Shown one piece after another: positions 1-7,521 of a stretch of DNA of 33,717 bases. The DNA comes from a virus. Every line of letters starts with the position of its first letter. Within the stretch, counting starts at the first letter, position 1. The notes under the pieces were generated by a model that ran no database searches, had not been told where the DNA came from, and was given only the letters and a program-made list of their open reading frames with translations. The DNA is taken from positions 1 through 33,717 of IMG/VR virus record IMGVR_UViG_3300005664_000029. The stretch is one strand, 5' to 3'. Made by a program: the position numbers and the translations under genes.

Positions 1-114
1 CTTGATTCAACAGAGAAAAGAACCAGTGTGCTGGTTCTTTCATCAACTGCGTCAGCGTATAACCGTTATAGAATCGCAAGAATATTGCGACCATCTTGAT
101 AAGCCTTACGCCGT
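1..114. repeat. Terminal direct repeat, left copy
   Basis: These 114 bases are identical to the last 114 bases of the window. The tail chaperone reading frame runs through the join without interruption, so the window is a closed circle or a permuted, terminally overlapping molecule rather than a genome with a gap. The copy ends exactly at the first T of a run of nine T. A true short terminal repeat of the virion DNA cannot be excluded, but an assembly overlap is the simpler reading. Confidence 0.97.
17..40. other. Perfect 10-bp inverted repeat inside a coding region
   Basis: AAAGAACCAG and CTGGTTCTTT are separated by four bases and pair perfectly. The element lies inside the frameshifted extension of the tail chaperone, about 75 nt downstream of the slippery site on the minus strand. 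It recurs at 33620-33643 because it is part of the terminal repeat. No U tract follows on the minus strand, so it is not a good terminator. A role in the frameshift or simple codon coincidence are both possible. Confidence 0.6.
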
Positions 115-495
115 TTTTTTTTGGTCACCGTCTAGTTTGATGCCACGCTTTTCAAGTTCCTTGGTGTCGGCTGGTTGTGCCGATTCGACGAACAGGTCAA
201 TCAGCGCAAGAAGCTGTTCCATGTTCAATTTGTATTCCTTGAGTGCTGGCACAATGTTGGTCAAACCGTTCTTCAGATTGTCCATCACCTCTGACATGTT
301 GTCGATGTCGATGTTGTCACCAGCGTTCTGAATCTTTTGAAGCTTGCTGCCAAGTTTCGCAAGTTCAATCAAATCTTCAAGTGACGGTGGGTCGAATTCA
401 ATGATGTTGCCACCAATTTTGACACGCTTCTTCGACTGACCGAGTGTGTCCAAGTCCAAGTCAAATGTTGCGTCGTTTTGCGGTGTTTGCGTCAT
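106..495 (-). CDS. Tail assembly chaperone, short (unshifted) form
   Basis: A 129-residue acidic protein between the tail terminator gene and the tape measure gene. This is the fixed place of the lambda gpG-type chaperone, which coats the tape measure protein in the cytoplasm while the tail tube assembles. The sequence gives little direct homology that I recognise; the call rests on size, position and the frameshift signal at its 3' end. The start follows AAAGG and the recurring GACGATATG initiation sequence. The last codons lie on a run of nine A (plus-strand T at 114-122). A -1 shift there joins it to the downstream frame at 33422, giving a longer form of about 225 residues. The unshifted protein ends with Lys-Lys-Thr-Ala. 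Confidence 0.8.
   Translation of the reverse strand: MTQTPQNDATFDLDLDTLGQSKKRVKIGGNIIEFDPPSLEDLIELAKLGSKLQKIQNAGDNIDIDNMSEVMDNLKNGLTNIVPALKEYKLNMEQLLALIDLFVESAQPADTKELEKRGIKLDGDQKKTA
114..122 (-). other. Programmed -1 frameshift site (A9 slippery run)
   Basis: On the minus strand the chaperone gene ends CAA AAA AAA ACG GCG TAA. A -1 slip on A AAA AAA moves the ribosome to AAC GGC GTA AGG and then through the join into an open frame ending at 33422. No stop codon intervenes. The G/GT chaperone pair of long-tailed phages is known to be made this way. The same A9 run could also cause transcriptional slippage. Confidence 0.8.
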
Positions 496-512
496 ATCGT
501 CATGATACCTTT

Positions 513-917
513 CTATGATAATGCTGTTGTGCTGTTCAGTATAAATCTTGTGCTTAATTTTAGCAACTTTGCACCCTCTGCGTCTTTGTCCATATCTTCA
601 ATCAATGAATCGTGGTGACTGAAGTGGATGAAATAACCTCTTGCCGTGTAGTGATGGCGTCGGTCATACAGATTGAAGATTTCAGTCAGATGTTCGAATG
701 CCTTTGCGGTGTCGGCGTTCCTTGCCCAAAAATCAACAGACTGATACAGAATGCCTGTTTCCTTGTCTGGTGGTTCAGACGGTGCGGCAACGACGAACAC
801 GCCATCAACACCACGCTTCAGTTCACCAGCAAAGATTGTTTCACGAATAGTCAGTGAAGTATTGTCAGCGGTGAAGTTGGCAATGTCCTGAATGATTGGA
901 TTGTCCAAAGCTGCCAT
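513..917 (-). CDS. Tail terminator (minor capsid-like) protein
   Basis: A 134-residue protein that probably caps the tail tube and joins it to the head connector. It has the look of the small minor capsid/tail terminator family of Gram-positive phages: an N-terminal helix, central beta strands and a conserved-looking segment with Asp-Phe-Trp-Ala-Arg-Asn followed by a Phe-x-x-Leu helix. Its position between the neck protein and the tail chaperone fits that role. The start lies one base after the stop of the upstream gene without a strong ribosome site, which points to translational coupling. Family assignment is by pattern and synteny, not by a clear catalytic motif. Confidence 0.7.
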   Translation of the reverse strand: MAALDNPIIQDIANFTADNTSLTIRETIFAGELKRGVDGVFVVAAPSEPPDKETGILYQSVDFWARNADTAKAFEHLTEIFNLYDRRHHYTARGYFIHFSHHDSLIEDMDKDAEGAKLLKLSTRFILNSTTALS

Positions 918-918
918 G

Positions 919-1302
919 TTATACCATCACACTTTCGAATTCACGTTTGAAATATGAACCAGACTTCGGTGCAATCACCTTGCCGCTATCTTCAAGAAAC
1001 TTTTTGTTCGTGCCGCTGGTTGTGTAGTTGCGAACGACGTGTGTGCCGTCTTTGCGCATACCACGGTGCTGATATGATGCGTATGCTTCAGCACCAGATT
1101 CACCGTACTGAATACGACGGTGCAAGCGACCAACACGCAAGTGTTCACCGCTGTTCTTCAGTTCACCGCCCTTGTATGGCACTTTGAACTGTGAAAGCAC
1201 GAAGATGTCATTGCCCATTCTTTCAAGCGCACGTTCCATGGCGGCTTCATTTGCCCTTGTGAATGCTGCCAACTTGTTTTCGACTGTGACTGTTGCGCCC
1301 AT
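919..1302 (-). CDS. HK97 gp10-like neck/tail completion protein
   Basis: Probably 127 residues. It starts with Met-Gly-Ala-Thr and has an N-terminal helix rich in Ala and Glu, then the sequence Val-Pro-Tyr-Lys-Gly-Gly-Glu-Leu-Lys-Asn-Ser. That is typical of HK97 gp10-like proteins, where a proline-containing loop is followed by an L(K/R)xS motif. Such proteins sit at the head-tail junction. I chose the start at 1302 because GGGGG lies upstream and the ATG overlaps the previous stop as TAATG. A longer reading to 1338 has no better ribosome site. The neighbours are the head closure protein upstream and the tail terminator downstream. Confidence 0.75.
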   Translation of the reverse strand: MGATVTVENKLAAFTRANEAAMERALERMGNDIFVLSQFKVPYKGGELKNSGEHLRVGRLHRRIQYGESGAEAYASYQHRGMRKDGTHVVRNYTTSGTNKKFLEDSGKVIAPKSGSYFKREFESVMV

Positions 1303-1628
1303 TATGAAACCCCCAAATTGGTGATGGTCACGCCGCACTTGATGAATTGAACGGTTGTTTCGCCAAGTCGTCGTGCGTATGTGATTTCATCGACCTGATA
1401 ATATTCACCATTGTATTTGAGAATAGAACCACGCACAACAGGTGCGTCGGCTGCCAAGTGTACCAATGACGATGCGTCTGACGTGTCCTGATGGCTGCCA
1501 CGGCGCACAAGCGTGATGTCACGCCATCGACATGGCAAGACTTGCGTGACGCCCTCTACTTCATCACCAAAATCGTTTCTGGTGGTGGCTATCAATTCGC
1601 ACTGGTCGACAAGATAGCCGTCAATCAT
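1302..1628 (-). CDS. Head closure (stopper) protein
   Basis: A 108-residue, mostly beta protein in the second connector position, between the gp6-like adaptor and the gp10-like protein. Small head-closure proteins of this class plug the connector until the tail docks. Features visible are a central Cys-Arg-Trp segment and a Gly-Glu-Tyr-Tyr-Gln-Val strand, common in this family where the chain reads like a small beta barrel. The start codon overlaps the upstream stop as ATGA, so translation is coupled. The assignment leans on gene order and size. Confidence 0.65.
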   Translation of the reverse strand: MIDGYLVDQCELIATTRNDFGDEVEGVTQVLPCRWRDITLVRRGSHQDTSDASSLVHLAADAPVVRGSILKYNGEYYQVDEITYARRLGETTVQFIKCGVTITNLGVS

Positions 1629-2224
1629 CCGATAAGTACCTCATTGTAGTTGTCGAAGATTGCGGTGATTTGCACGTTGTCTTTCGTCATGTCTGCAAAC
1701 GTGCGGCTGTACCCCTCAATGGATTCTGATTTCACTGATAATGACATGCCAAGTTGTGCGCTGATTGATTGTGCTGCAAGCCATGATGCTGCGTATTGAA
1801 TGTCAGCTGGTGCGTCACCTCTACCGAAGAATGCTTTGACAGCCAAGTTGGTCACGTTTGATGGGCAACCAGAACCCCAATACCCTGAACGGCGCTGAAG
1901 CCATGTCTTGACCGTTTCATTGCGTGGTCGTGCTTCATAGTCGCTTGTGTCGACATCGCTGCCAACTGGATTTTCGTCAGCGTCCACATAGAACACACGA
2001 AGTGGTTTGTCTTCAGCAACGACAAATGGGTCAACGTCAACCATGCGGCTGCGTTCAACGTCATAGTATCGTGTTGCTTCGGTTGGTGTTTCAAATGACG
2101 TACCAATTCGGTTGTTGATGAATGCGTCAACTGCCGCCAATAAAGCATCCAAACCAGCTGCTTCGCTGGTTGTCAGTGAACGTCCAAGTGCTGATTCAAC
2201 GCTTGCTTGTGTTGCGTATGCCAT
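1625..2224 (-). CDS. Head-tail adaptor (gp6-like connector)
   Basis: A 199-residue protein with the usual layout of phage gp6-like adaptors. An N-terminal helix-rich segment (residues 1-45) starts with Thr-Gln-Ala-Ser-Val-Glu-Ser-Ala-Leu-Gly-Arg, followed by a beta-rich middle and a C-terminal helix with Ala-Ala-Ser-Trp-Leu-Ala-Ala-Gln. The adaptor forms a ring below the portal. A strong ribosome site (AAAGAGGG) precedes the ATG. The gene follows an intergenic terminator and a possible promoter, so it opens the second structural transcription unit. Its start overlaps the end of a small upstream reading frame by 29 bases. Confidence 0.8.
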   Translation of the reverse strand: MAYATQASVESALGRSLTTSEAAGLDALLAAVDAFINNRIGTSFETPTEATRYYDVERSRMVDVDPFVVAEDKPLRVFYVDADENPVGSDVDTSDYEARPRNETVKTWLQRRSGYWGSGCPSNVTNLAVKAFFGRGDAPADIQYAASWLAAQSISAQLGMSLSVKSESIEGYSRTFADMTKDNVQITAIFDNYNEVLIG

Positions 2225-2363
2225 TTGTCACCCTCTTTCTTTTTTGCTGTTCGTTCGACGATTGTGGCTTTCGGGTCAATTCAGGTTCAAGTATCGCACG
2301 GTGTGTGATTTGTTCTTGGCTGATTGCCTTGCGGCGCTTCAATGCTTCGTCGATTGTACCCAT
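2196..2363 (-). CDS. Small basic protein, function unknown
   Basis: A 55-codon frame of charged residues (Met-Gly-Thr-Ile-Asp-Glu-Ala-Leu-Lys-Arg-Arg, later Gln-Gln-Lys-Arg-Lys-Arg), predicted helical with no membrane segment. Its ATG lies exactly six bases after a TATAAT box and has no ribosome site, which is what a leaderless mRNA would look like. The frame carries the ribosome site of the following connector gene inside its 3' end, so it may act partly as a coupling leader. It could be a real small protein or a by-product of the promoter region. I recognise no family. Confidence 0.5.
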   Translation of the reverse strand: MGTIDEALKRRKAISQEQITHRAILEPELTRKPQSSNEQQKRKRVTNGIRNTSKR

Positions 2364-2375
2364 ATTCAAATTATA
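2364..2375 (-). promoter_or_regulatory. Putative leaderless promoter (TATAAT-N6-ATG)
   Basis: A perfect TATAAT at 2370-2375 is followed by six bases and an ATG, so transcription would start at or next to the start codon. No good -35 box is seen 16-18 bases upstream. It lies just downstream of the terminator after the tail tube gene, which makes a restart of transcription plausible. Confidence 0.5.
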
Positions 2376-2390
2376 CTACAAAAGCACAAA

Positions 2391-2415
2391 CAAAAAGAGG
2401 TCGTTTCCGACCTCT
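2391..2415 (-). terminator. Rho-independent terminator after the tail tube gene
   Basis: On the minus strand an 8-bp perfect stem (AGAGGTCG / CGACCTCT) closes a GAAA loop and is followed by TTTTTG. It sits 24 bases after the tail tube stop codon. It splits the structural genes into two transcription units. Confidence 0.9.
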
Positions 2416-2438
2416 GATTGCTGCCCGATTGCCACTTC

Positions 2439-2960
2439 TTACGAAATAGCTTCAGCACCGATGCGACCAAGACGGCTGCCATCTGGTTGTGATTCGTCAA
2501 CGAACGCACGGAATGTGGTTTCAAGAACACGTTGTTCGTCAATCTTGAAGCCCATTTCGACGTTTTCAACTGACGCCGCAAGCCAAATGTAGATGTCTTC
2601 AGAAAGGTCATTTGCTGCACGGTTGCGTGGGTGCAAGCGCAATGGCTTCGCATCCTGTCGCAATAGGTAGCCTGCATCACGACCAAGCCCAAGCTTGTCG
2701 TCTGAACTACCAAGTGCATATGCCCCCTCTGGAATGGCAACATTGTAGTTGTCATTCGTCACTTCAGCCAAGAATGCTTTGATAAGCAAATTCTGACCTG
2801 TCAGTGCCATATCGACTGGCATGTTGCCGTACTTGTCGACTGTTAAATCTTCAAACTCACGTTCGAAAGTGAATTCAACGCCGCCTTTGGTGTGACCCAA
2901 ATGCACTTCGTTCAAGAAGACGTCACAGTCACCGATTCGTACATTCGCAATATTCGCCAT
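2439..2960 (-). CDS. Major tail (tube) protein
   Basis: A 173-residue protein matching the tail tube pattern of Gram-positive siphophages. An N-terminal strand ends in Leu-Gly-His-Thr-Lys-Gly-Gly-Val-Glu-Phe, followed by a Phe-Glu-Asp-Leu-Thr-Val-Asp segment and an alpha/beta core with Ala-Glu-Val-Thr. The protein would polymerise into the tail tube. A strong AAAGG site precedes the start. It lies directly after the major capsid gene and before the connector genes. In most phages with this gene set, the tube gene comes after the tail terminator. A strong terminator follows, so it probably shares the high expression of the capsid gene. Confidence 0.85.
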   Translation of the reverse strand: MANIANVRIGDCDVFLNEVHLGHTKGGVEFTFEREFEDLTVDKYGNMPVDMALTGQNLLIKAFLAEVTNDNYNVAIPEGAYALGSSDDKLGLGRDAGYLLRQDAKPLRLHPRNRAANDLSEDIYIWLAASVENVEMGFKIDEQRVLETTFRAFVDESQPDGSRLGRIGAEAIS

Positions 2961-2997
2961 GATATGTGTTTCCTTTCTCTACTTACTTATTTTGATA

Positions 2998-4266
2998 TTA
3001 GGAAACAGTACCAGTGCCGATGACACAGAATGCTTCAGGGAATTTGACAAGCGCAACCATGCGTGTAACGGCACGAAGTGCTGACATGTCCTGTTCGTAC
3101 AGATTGACTTCTTGTTCATCTGCATCGGTGACAGTGGCTTCTTTGCCCTCTGTCAGAACAAGTCCACGCTTGACGTACAGTTTGACACGCTTCAGGTCAC
3201 CGAAGACTGTGAATCCACGGTTGCTGCCGCCGTCCTGTACTGATGGCAAGACGTCAACTAGAACAACAGGTGTACCCCATGGTGTCTGTGTGCCTGATGT
3301 CAGCGGAATCATGTATTCGCCTGATGTGCTTGCTTTGTTCTGACGAACAACATTCCACACGGTGCGGTGCATGTAGTGCTTGCCGTTCTTTGCACTTGCT
3401 GTTGGCACTTTCGCTTCAGCGTTCAAAAGGTCATCCCAAGTGATTGAGGTGATTGCTGCACCAACAGTTTCAGTTGCAACACCAGCGGTTTCAAGAATAC
3501 CAGTACCAACACCGCTTTGGTTGTACAGACTGCCGCCGTCGTCGGTGAACACTAGTTCATCAGCGATTCTTGCACGTTCCTCTGCAAAACCTTGTGTGAC
3601 TTCAGCCCAAAAGTCAATTGCTGCATCTTCAACAAGTTCGTCTGTTGCGATGGCAATTGCTGCAAACTTGCGAAGTTCAACAAGAATGCGGTCGATTGTC
3701 AGCTTCGTACCCTTTTTCTTCGCACCCTGACCAGTTTCGTACATGGTCACGTTTGAACCACGCTTGTTGGTCTTGATGCTGTTGGTGCTGATGTTTCGAA
3801 CGTCAGCTTCGGTGAATGCTACACCGTAATCAGCTGCAAGCTTTTCAACTTCAGCTTCGAATTCAGGGTCAGCCACAATGTAGCCACCGTCTGCATTCAC
3901 GTCAGTGCTTGCATACCCTGCTTTTTCAATGTTGCTGATTGCAACACTGTTCAACGCTTTCAAAGCGCTGCGGTCACCCTTTGTGAGTGCCATTGCTGAA
4001 CGCATAAGACGCTGCGGTGCTGAAAGTGCTTTCAGTGCCTTTGTTGCTTCGTCTTCGTCAGCGTCGTCGTCACCCTCTGGTGCGTCATCGCCTGCACCCT
4101 TGGTGCTGACATTCTTTTTGACGACTTTTTCTGCTGGCATAGCTGCTTTGACAGCTTCGTCAACAGTTGACTTGATGGTGTCGCCCATACCTTTTGCGAC
4201 TTCGGCTGCAATTGCTTTCACAGCTTCGTCGTCAAGTACAGTTTCGATTTGCTCATTCTTTGGCAT
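2998..4266 (-). CDS. Major capsid protein, HK97 fold
   Basis: A 422-residue protein. Residues 1 to about 115 are helical and highly charged with an acidic Asp/Glu run, as in the scaffolding delta domain removed by the head protease. The rest reads as an HK97-fold capsid protein: a long central helix (Glu-Ala-Glu-Val-Glu-Lys-Leu), a Thr-Asp-Glu-Leu-Val-Glu-Asp segment typical of the family, an Asn-Gln-Ser-Gly-containing region, and a C-terminal Tyr-Val-Lys-Arg-Gly-Leu-Val-Leu. Its place right after the protease gene, five bases apart, supports this. The ribosome site AAAGAGGGG is among the strongest in the window, as expected for the most abundant protein. Confidence 0.92.
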   Translation of the reverse strand: MPKNEQIETVLDDEAVKAIAAEVAKGMGDTIKSTVDEAVKAAMPAEKVVKKNVSTKGAGDDAPEGDDDADEDEATKALKALSAPQRLMRSAMALTKGDRSALKALNSVAISNIEKAGYASTDVNADGGYIVADPEFEAEVEKLAADYGVAFTEADVRNISTNSIKTNKRGSNVTMYETGQGAKKKGTKLTIDRILVELRKFAAIAIATDELVEDAAIDFWAEVTQGFAEERARIADELVFTDDGGSLYNQSGVGTGILETAGVATETVGAAITSITWDDLLNAEAKVPTASAKNGKHYMHRTVWNVVRQNKASTSGEYMIPLTSGTQTPWGTPVVLVDVLPSVQDGGSNRGFTVFGDLKRVKLYVKRGLVLTEGKEATVTDADEQEVNLYEQDMSALRAVTRMVALVKFPEAFCVIGTGTVS

Positions 4267-4271
4267 AATCG

Positions 4272-5138
4272 TTACCCCTCTTTGAGTTTATTGTTTATAG
4301 ATGCAATCAACAGTTCGGAAACTTTGTCGACTGCTTTCGCATTGCTGCGAACAAGAACAAGACGGCGCACGGTTTTCACTTTCGTGTCACCATTTGCATC
4401 GTCGTCGTCTTCTTCGGTGTCCGTGGATGCCGCATATGCGGTTTCCAGTGCCGAAGTCAATGCTTTGAGTGATGCAATGTGCGATTTGATTTCATCTTGC
4501 GGCATTGATTTGATTTTGTCAACCATTGCTTCTTGTTCGAAGTCAGCGAATGACTTGCGAAGTGCGGCGGCTTTCTCTTTGCCGACACTCTTGGATGTGA
4601 TAAGCGCATCACGGTGTGCGCCAACTGGTACAACAGAAACTTCGTACAGTTCCAGCTTTTCAATTGTCATGTAGTCGTCTGACCATTGCTTGACCTGACC
4701 ACCAAGTGATACAGCGTTGATGACGCCATCAAGTATCAAATCATAGACTTGTTTTGCGAAGTCGTATTTCTCAACAGCCAATTTGATGCGTGCCATCAAG
4801 TTGCCGTCTTCAGTCCAAATCTTCGTGATTTTGCCAATAGGTAGTCCAGAATAATCGTGACCCCAAAGCACAGTTGGATTGCGCTTGATTTGCTTCAGGT
4901 CGATGCCCTCAACAAGAATCTTTTCGAAGTAGCGGTCTTCGTTGCTGTTTGATACGACTGTTTCAAATTCACCGTATGCAAGCGCTTTGCCTGTCGCACG
5001 CTCAATTGCGACAACTTCAGACTTGCCATCTTTTTCAACGGTCTTGGTTGCCGTTTCAATAACTGCACCACAGTGTATTTTTTCATCGGCTGTTTTCTCA
5101 ATGCCGAACCCTGCGAATGTTGCTGCAATTGTACTCAT
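4272..5138 (-). CDS. Prohead protease, HK97 type
   Basis: A 288-residue serine protease that matures the procapsid by removing the delta domain of the capsid protein. Visible family marks are the Tyr-Gly-Glu-Phe start of the core, the catalytic His in Leu-Trp-Gly-His-Asp (about residue 94), and the nucleophile Ser in Asn-Ala-Val-Ser-Leu-Gly (about residue 144). The following Glu-Leu-Tyr-Glu-Val-Ser-Val-Val-Pro-Val-Gly-Ala segment is almost invariant in this family. The C-terminal 100 residues are charged and helical and may be cleaved. It lies between the Com-like gene and the capsid gene, with an AAAGGGAAAGG ribosome region. Confidence 0.93.
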   Translation of the reverse strand: MSTIAATFAGFGIEKTADEKIHCGAVIETATKTVEKDGKSEVVAIERATGKALAYGEFETVVSNSNEDRYFEKILVEGIDLKQIKRNPTVLWGHDYSGLPIGKITKIWTEDGNLMARIKLAVEKYDFAKQVYDLILDGVINAVSLGGQVKQWSDDYMTIEKLELYEVSVVPVGAHRDALITSKSVGKEKAAALRKSFADFEQEAMVDKIKSMPQDEIKSHIASLKALTSALETAYAASTDTEEDDDDANGDTKVKTVRRLVLVRSNAKAVDKVSELLIASINNKLKEG

Positions 5139-5195
5139 TTTCTTTTGTTTCCTTTCCCTTTCTATAAAAACAACCCGTTGCCAAACAAATCAGCT

Positions 5196-5441
5196 TCAAG
5201 CCGTATCTGTTCGACAATCGGGGTCTTTGCCCACTCTGGATTGTACTGGTGTTATCATATCGCTTGCTGAATCAGCTGTCAACATAAGCGCTTCATCGGG
5301 GTATACAACAACCCGAATCAAATCTTTGTGCTTGAACTCTTTTGTGCCTTTGCATGGCATGGTCAAGTCAGCGAATAAACCTTTGAACAGTAGCCGACCA
5401 CACAATGGACATCTGAATTCACGTTCGTGCATATGCTTCAT
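5196..5441 (-). CDS. Com-like zinc finger protein
   Basis: An 81-residue protein beginning Met-Lys-His-Met-His and carrying Arg-Cys-Pro-Leu-Cys-Gly-Arg-Leu-Leu-Phe-Lys-Gly. This is the signature first half of the Com/Mom-regulator zinc finger family found next to phage portal and MuF genes. In that family a second CxxC follows; here only one Cys is present (Met-Pro-Cys-Lys-Gly-Thr) and the fourth ligand position is Thr. His residues nearby (Lys-His-Lys-Asp) might complete the site. The start overlaps the portal-MuF stop as TGATG, so it is translationally coupled. In Mu, Com is an RNA-binding translation activator; the target here is unknown. Confidence 0.65.
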   Translation of the reverse strand: MKHMHEREFRCPLCGRLLFKGLFADLTMPCKGTKEFKHKDLIRVVVYPDEALMLTADSASDMITPVQSRVGKDPDCRTDTA

Positions 5442-7474
5442 CAATCAGCTGGAAACAACCAGCAATGACAGTTTGCGTGTGCGTGTGCGTTTTCAACGGC
5501 ATCGTAGTCTTGCACCACTTCACCGCCATCTTCACCGACCATTGTGCCACCCTTTGGCACATATGAAGATTCGACACTGATGATTGTTCCATCCATAGCA
5601 CGACAGTATTGGCATGGGTTTGAACCCAATGCACGCCACACTTTGCGCTTCACGCCTGCTTGCTGAAAACCAAGCTGAACGCCTTTGTTGATTGTCTTGT
5701 GTGATTCGCTATCAGAAAGCCGTTCGGTTCGGTAGCCAATAGCCTTTTCGTATACCGCATTGACACGCTTCGTCAGTGCCGCCAAATCTTCACCAGCGTT
5801 GACACCAGCTGCGATTTCAGCTTTCAGTTTGTCGACGGTTTGTTTGGTGAAGTCGGTCATGACACGTCGTGCGGCTTCTTTTGCGGCGTTCTGTGCGCTT
5901 GTGCTGAATATGAAGTCATCTGTGTTGTCTAGCAACGCCAACGCCGTTTCTGCACCCTGCTGGATGGCAAGAAGCATCAATGGAATCAACCATTCAAGTG
6001 ACTTTTCAGCTTCTTCGGCTTCAGACGGCATGATTTCTTCATATGCTTTGGTGGTGGCGCTGCCGTCCTGTACTGATGCGGCGTATGCTGCCAAGTTGCT
6101 GATGACGAATTCTTGCTGTGCTTTCAGATTCTTCTTCAACTCTGATTTGTAGCGTTTGACGACTTTGGCGTCAATCTTGTCTAGCTGTTGAAAAAAAGTT
6201 GATTCGGCTGCGTCCTTTTTCGCAACCGTGATGCGGCGTACTGTCTTGACCGCTTTTGTGCTGTTATCGCTTCCAGCATCTTCAATTGATGTCATGTTGA
6301 ATGGGATGTATAGACGGTCACCAGCCGCACCAACCGTTGGCAATCCACGGCGTTGGCGCACTTCGTTCACTGTCATCACACGGTTCACCAGCTTGTCTTC
6401 TTCATTCAGCTGTCGGTCAACGTCTTCGGGTATCTGTGAAACGTGGCTGACGATGATTGCTTCTTCTTTGAAGTTGCGACGTAGAATGTTTTGAATGCCG
6501 TCATCCAAGCGCACTTGCTTCGGGTCAATGACACGCTTGCTGAATACATAGTCACCAGCTTCGATGTTGGCACGACCCAAACCACCTTGGTCGAAGTCAC
6601 CAAGAATGAACTTTGGCATTCTGAACATCTTGAAGATTTTGTCTTCAGTCAATGACTTCAGCTTTTCCATGTCCAAGTCACCAAGTGACAAACCAATCTT
6701 GGTGAATGATGCGTCAGCGCCACGAATGAACAAAGTCTTGCCGACGTTGGCAAGCCCCTCTGTTTTCTCTTTCCATGCGGCTTTGACTTTCTTGAACTGT
6801 TCACGCTCAATCTTGCCGTTGATGGTCAAAATACCTGATGGTGATGCTTGATTCTTGATGAAGTTGCGTTGGAATAGTGCGGTGTCTTCTTCGGTTTCAA
6901 TGTAGATGATGCCTGCTTCAACCGTACCAATGCCATAGTATTCATCTTCAGGATTGAATGTCTTGAAGTGTTGCACTTCGTCAACGTCCAGTGGGATTTC
7001 AGTTCCGCTGTCGTCACGGAATGTGTAGCCGATGACATCACCATCTTTGCCGATGGCTGCACGCACACGGTCTGGTCGCATCAAGTACACTTCACGAACC
7101 TTGCGGCTTCGTTCTTCAACTGACAGATACCAATAAGCGTTGCCGACTAGTTCAAGAAACGACTGTGTGGCAACAAGCAAATCAAACTTCGATGTCAGCC
7201 GTGCGTTTGGTCGTTCCAGCACCTTTTCAAATTCATGCTGCGTCTGTGTCAGCTTTCCAGTGCGGTTGTCTTTCTTGTTGAATATCGGTTCGTATTTGGC
7301 AACGTCTTCAGCGATGGCGCTGATACAAGTCATCACAATGCCACGGTATAGCTTCAGAAATTGTCGCTTCGCACGATAGCGTGAATATGATGTTTGCCAA
7401 GTGCTGAATGATTCACCAGCTGATGCGAATGCCCTCTGGATTCCGTGTGTTATTGCGTTTGTGATTTTTCCCAT
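5441..7474 (-). CDS. Portal protein fused to a MuF-type domain
   Basis: A 677-residue fusion. Residues 1 to about 400 are an HK97-type portal, with an N-terminal helical segment, Tyr-Trp-Tyr-Leu-Ser, Met-Arg-Pro-Asp-Arg-Val and a long region ending in Glu-Val-Arg-Gln-Arg-Arg-Gly-Leu-Pro, which is typical near the portal C-terminus. Residues from about 430 onward are helical. They then carry a MuF (SPP1 gp7-like) end with Lys-Val-Trp-Arg-Ala, Asn-Pro-Cys-Gln-Tyr-Cys, Met-Asp-Gly, and His-Ala-Asn-Cys-His-Cys-Trp-Leu. The portal is the DNA gate; MuF domains are carried in the head and may be ejected. Direct fusion is known in Gram-positive phages but less common than separate genes. A possible promoter lies in the gap upstream. 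Confidence 0.92.
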   Translation of the reverse strand: MGKITNAITHGIQRAFASAGESFSTWQTSYSRYRAKRQFLKLYRGIVMTCISAIAEDVAKYEPIFNKKDNRTGKLTQTQHEFEKVLERPNARLTSKFDLLVATQSFLELVGNAYWYLSVEERSRKVREVYLMRPDRVRAAIGKDGDVIGYTFRDDSGTEIPLDVDEVQHFKTFNPEDEYYGIGTVEAGIIYIETEEDTALFQRNFIKNQASPSGILTINGKIEREQFKKVKAAWKEKTEGLANVGKTLFIRGADASFTKIGLSLGDLDMEKLKSLTEDKIFKMFRMPKFILGDFDQGGLGRANIEAGDYVFSKRVIDPKQVRLDDGIQNILRRNFKEEAIIVSHVSQIPEDVDRQLNEEDKLVNRVMTVNEVRQRRGLPTVGAAGDRLYIPFNMTSIEDAGSDNSTKAVKTVRRITVAKKDAAESTFFQQLDKIDAKVVKRYKSELKKNLKAQQEFVISNLAAYAASVQDGSATTKAYEEIMPSEAEEAEKSLEWLIPLMLLAIQQGAETALALLDNTDDFIFSTSAQNAAKEAARRVMTDFTKQTVDKLKAEIAAGVNAGEDLAALTKRVNAVYEKAIGYRTERLSDSESHKTINKGVQLGFQQAGVKRKVWRALGSNPCQYCRAMDGTIISVESSYVPKGGTMVGEDGGEVVQDYDAVENAHAHANCHCWLFPAD

Positions 7475-7512
7475 ATCGTTTGCTTTTTCACCCTTGCTTT
7501 CTTCTTACGTTT

Positions 7513-7521
7513 ACTATACCA
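7513..7521 (-). promoter_or_regulatory. Possible extended -10 promoter before the portal gene
   Basis: TGG TATAGT on the minus strand, right after the terminase large subunit stop, fits an extended -10 (TGn-TATAGT). No convincing -35 is seen. It would give the head genes a boost independent of read-through. Confidence 0.35.

Noticed and set aside
1-114. Terminal repeat as a mobile element end or retro-type LTR
   Set aside because: A gene is intact across the join and there is no transposase or target duplication. It is an assembly or permutation overlap.
4942-5580. Long plus-strand open frames across the structural genes (for example over 200 codons here and at 31136-31951)
   Set aside because: They lie fully over well-supported minus-strand genes in another frame, have no ribosome site, and their residue make-up is that of an antisense shadow (Ser/Thr/Ala runs opposite Glu/Ala codons).
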